This document shows positions 59,640 through 64,000 of a stretch of DNA of 64,000 nucleotides, piece by piece. This DNA comes from Myxococcota bacterium. GTDB taxonomy: Bacteria > Myxococcota_A > UBA9160 > UBA6930. Within the stretch, counting starts at the first letter, position 1; each line of letters starts with the position of its first letter. The translations under genes and the position numbers were made by a program. The notes under the pieces are model-generated. The model did not search any database. It was not told the DNA's origin and was given only the letters and a program-made list of their open reading frames with translations. The DNA is taken from assembly GCA_028285625.1 (NCBI GenBank), contig JANQOX010000015.1, positions 1 through 64,000 of the forward strand. Direction: 5' to 3'.

Positions 59640-61985
59640 CTAGGCCGCCTTCTCGATGCGGCAGAGCGTGTACTTGTGGTGCGGGCAGCCCGAGATCGGG
59701 TCGCGGTCGGCGGCATCGGACAGCTCGTTCAGGTTGATGCCCTGCTCCACGAGCTTGCCGTTGCTGTCGGGGTAGCGGGCGCCGAAGCCGTTCGGGATCC
59801 AGCAGTGGCCCTCTTGCAGCTTCTTGTCCAGCGACGCGGGGAGCGACACGGTTGCGCGTCGGGTGCGCACGTTCACCGTGTCGCCCTCGCCGATGCCGAG
59901 CCGCTCGGCGTCGGCCGGCGCCAGGTAGAGCGCACAGTGGGGGCCGCGTCCCTTTCGCCAGGCCGGGTCGCGCTGGATGGTGTTGGCGGTCCAGCGTGTG
60001 CGCAGGCCCAGGGCCAGCACCATCGGGTAGTCCGGGTCGGTGGGCGGCCCGCTCGATGCGGCGCGCGCGATTTCCGACAGCATCTCTTCGGGCGCGAGTC
60101 GCACCTTGCCGTCGTCCCAGTGGACGTTGGCGGCCAGGTTGTCGTCGGTGGGCGCCTTCGCGATCTCGGTGCCCTCCGGATGTGCGAGGATGCGGCGGAA
60201 GAGCTCGGTCCCGATCTCGAAGGGCGACGCCTCGGCGAAGTCGGGGCCGAGCGTTCGCAGCACGCTCTCCCGTCGCCCCATGGCGTTCTGGAACGACTGC
60301 GCCCAGATCGCCGCGAGCGACGGCGCCGGGAGCTGCGGCCCCAGGGTGCGGTAGCCCCAGAACATGACCTTCGTCGGGTCTGCGCCGCTGTCTTGCATGA
60401 GCGCCCCCAGGTAGGCCGCGGCGCCGTCGGGCGTGAGGGCGTCCTCGGCCAGCGCGAACAGGCGTTCGGGCACCTCGGGCACCAACCCCATGGCCTCGGC
60501 GAGCCGCGTGTAGATCTCGGGTTCGGGCAAGCCCTCGCCGCGCACCGGTACCACCGGCGGGCGCAGCTGCACGTACACCTCCGGAAACTTCTTGGGGAAT
60601 CCGGCCTGCTCCCACTTCTCGTAGCCGGTGGGCGTGGGCAGTACGTAGTCCGCGAGCTGCGCGGTCTCGCTCATGGCCGGCTCCACGACGACCAGCAGGT
60701 CGAGCGCTTCGCGGGCCTCGCGCCACTTGGCGGTGTCGGAGTAGGACAGGATCGGGTTCGAGCCTTCGACCCACAGCGCGCGGATGCGATCGGGGTGGTC
60801 GACGAGGATCTCTTCGGGCACGAGGCTCGGTGAGAACATCGGAAAGCCGCCCATGCTGGCGATGCTGCGAATGCCCGATGCCACGGCCCGGTCGGGCTCT
60901 TCGAAGCGCTTGGGGTTCCACTCCGGGGCACCGGCCGTCTCCTGGAAGACGTTGCCGCCGCGCCGCCCGGCGTTGCCCGTCAGCACCGAGAGCACACGGA
61001 TCAGGTAGCTGATGAGCGTGGAGAAGAGGTTCTGCTCCACGGCCAGGTCGTACATGATGGCGGCGCGGTCGGCGCTGGCGAACTCGCCGGCGGTGGCGAC
61101 GAGTTCGTCGCGGTCGAGGCCGCAGTGCTTCGCCACCTCGTCGAGGTCGACGGCCTCGAGCGCCTGCCGCAGGTCTTCGAAGCCCGTCGTCCGGCTCTCG
61201 ACGAACGACGCATCGGCCATGCCCTCGCTGCTGGTGATCACCTTGGCGAGGCCCAGCAGGAACCACGCGTCGCTTCCCGGCTTGAGCTGCACGTGGCGGT
61301 CGGCGCCCTTGGTGGTCTCGGTCACCCGCGGGTCGACCACGATCATCTTCGTGGGCGACTTCTCCAGCGCCTTGAACGTCTCGTTGGCGTTGTGGCCGCG
61401 GTTGCTGATGCGTGGATTGGTGCCGAGCACCAGCATCAGGTCCGTCTCGTCGGAGTCGGGGTGGAACCACTGGGTCGGCGATGCGTCGAACATCCAGTGA
61501 TCGACCAGGAAGTGCTGGTGCTTTTCCTGGGCGAGCGCGTTGTACCAGCGCTTCGAGCCCACGGCGCCCAACCAGGAGAGCGCAAAGGGGCCATCCATGT
61601 GGTTGGCCTGTCCACCGACCCCGCAGAGCGCGATGGCATTGGGCCCGTGCGCGTCGCGCAGGCCCGTGAGTTTCTCGGCGATCTCGGAGAGGGCGGTGTC
61701 CCACGAGATGGGCTCGAAGCTGCCGTCGGGTCGGCGCCGCAGCGGGTGCTCCACACGCTGGGCATGGTCCACGTAGTGGCCGATGCGGAAGCCCTTGTTG
61801 CAGATGTAGCCCTTGGTGATCGGGTTCGACTCGTCGGCACGCACGGCGGCGATGCGCCCGTCCTCGACGTCTACGCGAACCCCGCAGTTGTGGCTGCAGA
61901 GCGCACAGACCGTCGGAAGGTCGGTGGCGTCCCGAGCAATCGGCTCACGAGAGATCGCCGGGTCGACCGTCACAGGACTCGTCAT
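59640..61985 (-). CDS. Molybdopterin-dependent oxidoreductase
   Basis: 781 residues from ATG 61985 with GGAGGAGA upstream. The N-terminal [4Fe-4S] motif is C27-x2-C30-x3-C34-x27-C62, followed by KGYICNKG. The MGD-binding body has LVLGTNPRISNRG, VVDPRVTETTKGADRHVQLKPGSDAW and the C-terminal molydop-binding domain (ALGLRTRWTANTIQ to GFGARYPDSNG). There is no Tat signal, so it is cytoplasmic. In the ligand region (SKRWYNALAQEKHQHFLVDHWMFDASPTQWF) no Cys or Sec is seen, so the metal ligand may be Ser, Asp or absent. Families close by include acetylene hydratase-like and assimilatory-type oxidoreductases. Downstream of an ABC1-like kinase gene by 17 bases. Confidence 0.88.
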   Translation of the reverse strand: MTSPVTVDPAISREPIARDATDLPTVCALCSHNCGVRVDVEDGRIAAVRADESNPITKGYICNKGFRIGHYVDHAQRVEHPLRRRPDGSFEPISWDTALSEIAEKLTGLRDAHGPNAIALCGVGGQANHMDGPFALSWLGAVGSKRWYNALAQEKHQHFLVDHWMFDASPTQWFHPDSDETDLMLVLGTNPRISNRGHNANETFKALEKSPTKMIVVDPRVTETTKGADRHVQLKPGSDAWFLLGLAKVITSSEGMADASFVESRTTGFEDLRQALEAVDLDEVAKHCGLDRDELVATAGEFASADRAAIMYDLAVEQNLFSTLISYLIRVLSVLTGNAGRRGGNVFQETAGAPEWNPKRFEEPDRAVASGIRSIASMGGFPMFSPSLVPEEILVDHPDRIRALWVEGSNPILSYSDTAKWREAREALDLLVVVEPAMSETAQLADYVLPTPTGYEKWEQAGFPKKFPEVYVQLRPPVVPVRGEGLPEPEIYTRLAEAMGLVPEVPERLFALAEDALTPDGAAAYLGALMQDSGADPTKVMFWGYRTLGPQLPAPSLAAIWAQSFQNAMGRRESVLRTLGPDFAEASPFEIGTELFRRILAHPEGTEIAKAPTDDNLAANVHWDDGKVRLAPEEMLSEIARAASSGPPTDPDYPMVLALGLRTRWTANTIQRDPAWRKGRGPHCALYLAPADAERLGIGEGDTVNVRTRRATVSLPASLDKKLQEGHCWIPNGFGARYPDSNGKLVEQGINLNELSDAADRDPISGCPHHKYTLCRIEKAA

Positions 61986-62002
61986 CTTCTCTCCTCCAGT
62001 GG

Positions 62003-63283
62003 CTAGCCGGGGGGGCCTGCGCCCATGGCGGCCAGTACGTTCGCGCGGCCGCCCAGGGTGTGGGCGATGCCCGAGAGGAACGAGAACACCCGGCCCACCA
62101 GGACGAAATCGCTCGGGACGCGCACCACCGGGTTCTCGCGGATCGCGTCGAAGAGCTCGTCGGTCATCTCTTCGGTGAACTCGCCCTCGAACGTGCCGGT
62201 GTCGCTGCGCGCGAGCATGCGCCGCGAGAGGATCAGGAACGTGTCGGTATCGCCCGTCTTGGTCTCGAACCCGAGCTCCTGGAAGGCGCGGATCATCGCA
62301 GCCTCGTTCAGCGTCATCAGCGAGAACATCAGCTCGAACAGCCCCAGCCCGTAGCCCTCGGGCAGCTCCTTGCTGAGTCCGAAGTCGAGCAGGATGAGCT
62401 TGCGTTCCGGCGTCACCATCAGGTTGCCCGGGTGCGGGTCGGCCTGGAAGAACCCGGCCGCCAGGATCATGCGAACGTACGAGTCCATCAGGTCCTGGAG
62501 CACGTCTTCGGGGTCGATGCCGCACGCCTTGATGGCGTCGACGTCGGTGATCTTCATCCCCTCGACCTTCTCCATCACCAGCAGTCGCTTGGTGCTCCAC
62601 TCGCGGTGCACGGCGGGCACGACCACGTGCTCGTTGTCGGAGAAGAGCTCGCGCACGCGCTCGGCCGAATCGGCCTCGCGCTCGAAGTCGAGCTCGTAGC
62701 CCAGGTGCGTCGTCAGCTCGGTGAGCAGGGGCAACAGCTCGAGCGGCTCCTTGTCGAACCACTCGTACACGATGCACGCCCGCCGCATGTTCGCGAGATC
62801 GGTCCGCACGATCTGCTCGATGTCGGGGTACTGCACCTTCACCGCGACCTCGCGTCCGTCCACGAGCTTCGCAGCATGCACCTGGGCCAGCGACGCCGAG
62901 GCGATGGGTGTGTGCTCGAACTCGGTGAAGACCGCATCGATGGGTTTGCCCAGCTCGCGCTCGACCGTGGTCTTCACCAGGTCCCAGGGCTTGGGCGGGA
63001 TCGCGTCGTGACAGGCCTTGAGCTTGTCGACGAATTCGGGCGGAAACATGTCGGATCGCGTGGCGACGGCCTGGCACATCTTGATGATCACGCCGCGCAG
63101 GCGGAACGCGCAGGCGAGGATCCAGTCGGCCGCGCGCGCGTGCTTGCCGTTGATCCGCGCTTCGGACGCCTCGGGCAGGCGCAGCCAGCGGCGTGCCAGT
63201 TCTTCGGGCTTGTACAGCAGCCAGAGCCTGGCGGAGAGCCAGAAGATCTCGAAGCTGCGGTAGACGCGGGTGAGGAGGTCCAC
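62003..63283 (-). CDS. ABC1/UbiB-like atypical kinase
   Basis: 426 residues from GTG 63283, 8 bases after the stop of the preceding di-iron gene. ABC1/ADCK motifs: an Ala-rich loop PIASASLAQVH, VAVKVQYP with the lysine, LDFEREADSAERV, DPHPGNLM and LLDFGLSK. The N-terminal KxGQ motif of the family reads IIKMCQ, with Cys in place of Gly. UbiB-type proteins are ATPases that help extract or channel isoprenoid quinone precursors. Here the link to a di-iron protein and a molybdenum enzyme suggests handling of a hydrophobic substrate, which is inference. Residues ~375-420 form a C-terminal hydrophobic helix pair. Confidence 0.88.
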   Translation of the reverse strand: MDLLTRVYRSFEIFWLSARLWLLYKPEELARRWLRLPEASEARINGKHARAADWILACAFRLRGVIIKMCQAVATRSDMFPPEFVDKLKACHDAIPPKPWDLVKTTVERELGKPIDAVFTEFEHTPIASASLAQVHAAKLVDGREVAVKVQYPDIEQIVRTDLANMRRACIVYEWFDKEPLELLPLLTELTTHLGYELDFEREADSAERVRELFSDNEHVVVPAVHREWSTKRLLVMEKVEGMKITDVDAIKACGIDPEDVLQDLMDSYVRMILAAGFFQADPHPGNLMVTPERKLILLDFGLSKELPEGYGLGLFELMFSLMTLNEAAMIRAFQELGFETKTGDTDTFLILSRRMLARSDTGTFEGEFTEEMTDELFDAIRENPVVRVPSDFVLVGRVFSFLSGIAHTLGGRANVLAAMGAGPPG

Positions 63284-63291
63284 GGCGGCGC

Positions 63292-64000
63292 TCAGGCCGC
63301 GGTCACCGGCTCGAAGCCGGTGCGATCCGGCGGCGTCCACACCCGGTCGAGGCTGTCGAACTCCTCGAGCAGGGCCTTGGGGTTGCTCGCGACCTTCATG
63401 GCCTCGGCGAGGTTCTCGCGCAGGTCCGACCGCTGCTCTTCGGGCCGGCTGTGGATCATGTTGTGCAGGATGCGGTGCAGCAGCCCGTCGACGACGGTGC
63501 GGCCCGGGATGGTGCCCCCGTCCACGGTGCGCAGCGTGCGGGCGCGCACTTCGGAGAGCGCCGTGCGCAGGTACTCGACGTGCGGGTTCTCGTCGGCCTG
63601 CACGTAGCGCACCATGTTGCCGGCGGCCTCGGGTTCGGCCGACACCTCGGGGTTCGACAGCAGTTCCACGCCCCAGGCGAAGGTGCCCTCGGCGAAGACC
63701 TCGACCACCAGCACCTGCGCCATCATCTGGAGCATGCGCTCGAGCTTCTCGTCGAGCTGCGGGTAGGGGCGCTTGGCCTTCTTGCGCTGGCCGCTGCGAC
63801 CCATCATGCGCATGAGCACGTCGCCGGGGATCTTCGGGCTCTCGAGCGCCAGGTCGCGCGCGGCCTCCCACATCTGCTTGTGGCCGCCCTCTTCGCGGTA
63901 GCCCGACTCGTCGCGCGCGTGCGCCTCGAACAGCCCCCCGCGCAGGTGCGCCAGTGCGGTGCCTTCGGTCGGCTCGACCACGACCTCGCCCAGGTCGGGT
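63292..64000 (-). CDS. Probable ferritin-like di-iron protein, 5' end outside window
   Basis: The frame runs past the window edge (the codons before GTG 63981 read PDLGEVV), so at least 235 residues are seen. Two ExxH motifs occur: EGGH at 63880-63891 and ENPH at 63580-63591, each in a long helix with further Glu residues (EEGGHKQMWEAARDLAL; DENPHVEYLRTALSEVRA). This pair is the hallmark of four-helix-bundle di-iron oxygenases or ferritin-like proteins, though the remaining ligands (Glu in VEVFAEGTFAWGVELL) are only inferred. It starts the operon with the ABC1-like and molybdopterin genes. Function may be hydroxylation or oxygen activation on a lipid. Confidence 0.65.
   Translation of the reverse strand, partial: PDLGEVVVEPTEGTALAHLRGGLFEAHARDESGYREEGGHKQMWEAARDLALESPKIPGDVLMRMMGRSGQRKKAKRPYPQLDEKLERMLQMMAQVLVVEVFAEGTFAWGVELLSNPEVSAEPEAAGNMVRYVQADENPHVEYLRTALSEVRARTLRTVDGGTIPGRTVVDGLLHRILHNMIHSRPEEQRSDLRENLAEAMKVASNPKALLEEFDSLDRVWTPPDRTGFEPVTAA

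Noticed and set aside
1..64000. tRNA, rRNA, CRISPR arrays, insertion sequences, phage genes
   Set aside because: None seen. The short repeats found are coding or local duplications, not spaced array units or terminal inverted repeats.
1..64000. CTAG enrichment at stop codons as a signal
   Set aside because: Most codons here end in C or G, so TAG stops usually follow a C. This explains most CTAG occurrences. Only the exact convergent overlaps are listed.

Overview
The window is a high-GC chromosome segment of a Gram-negative bacterium. The evidence is strong G/C preference at third codon positions, many GTG and TTG starts, Sec, Tat and lipoprotein signal peptides, two PEP-CTERM sorting tails, an AsmA-like envelope protein, and many lipid-, steroid- or terpenoid-type catabolic genes. 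This mix fits deltaproteobacterial-type lineages such as Myxococcota or Binatota and their uncultured marine or soil relatives. That placement is an inference; no rRNA or marker gene is present. I saw no tRNA, rRNA, CRISPR array, transposase or phage gene, and no gene-free gap over 300 bases.

Region 1 (1-17.9 kb, all + strand) is a cell-surface locus. It holds a truncated PEP-CTERM protein, a 2946-residue secreted protein with three ~240-residue Gly-rich repeats and Fn3/Ig-type domains, two small secreted proteins that look related to each other, a 1437-residue Ig-like protein ending in a dockerin-like repeat pair, a second PEP-CTERM protein, a secreted tandem rhodanese-fold protein without catalytic cysteines, and a transglutaminase-like lipoprotein. 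The C-terminal part of the giant protein and the two small genes have clearly lower GC than their surroundings.

Region 2 (17.9-27.2 kb) is a TetR-controlled oxidative operon: P450, SDR, SDR, aldehyde dehydrogenase, NTF2-like protein, P450, then an MscS-type channel. Region 3 (27.2-41.9 kb) mixes acyl-CoA and oxygenase genes in both directions: epoxide hydrolase, three enoyl-CoA hydratase/isomerase homologues, SDRs, a HAD-acyltransferase fusion, a Rieske oxygenase, an alpha-methylacyl-CoA racemase-like protein, DUF427, a DUF748/AsmA-like protein and an acyl-CoA carboxylase beta subunit. Region 4 (41.9-47 kb) has a three-gene ABC exporter, an EamA transporter and an unknown anchored protein.

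Region 5 (47-56.1 kb) is a second TetR-associated system. A six-gene minus-strand operon (ketosteroid-dehydrogenase-like flavoprotein, SRPBCC protein, P450, MFS, LLM oxidoreductase, MFS) diverges from tetR and a candidate Fe(II)/2-oxoglutarate oxygenase. Region 6 (56.2-64 kb) has an orphan Tat-signal protein of atypical composition, a membrane-GAF-zinc-ribbon-kinase fusion, and a minus-strand module of a ferritin-like di-iron protein (cut by the window end), an ABC1/UbiB-like kinase and a molybdopterin oxidoreductase. Regions 2, 3 and 5 together suggest hydroxylation, stepwise oxidation, CoA activation and beta-oxidation-like breakdown of hydrophobic terpenoid or steroid compounds. The substrate cannot be read from sequence.
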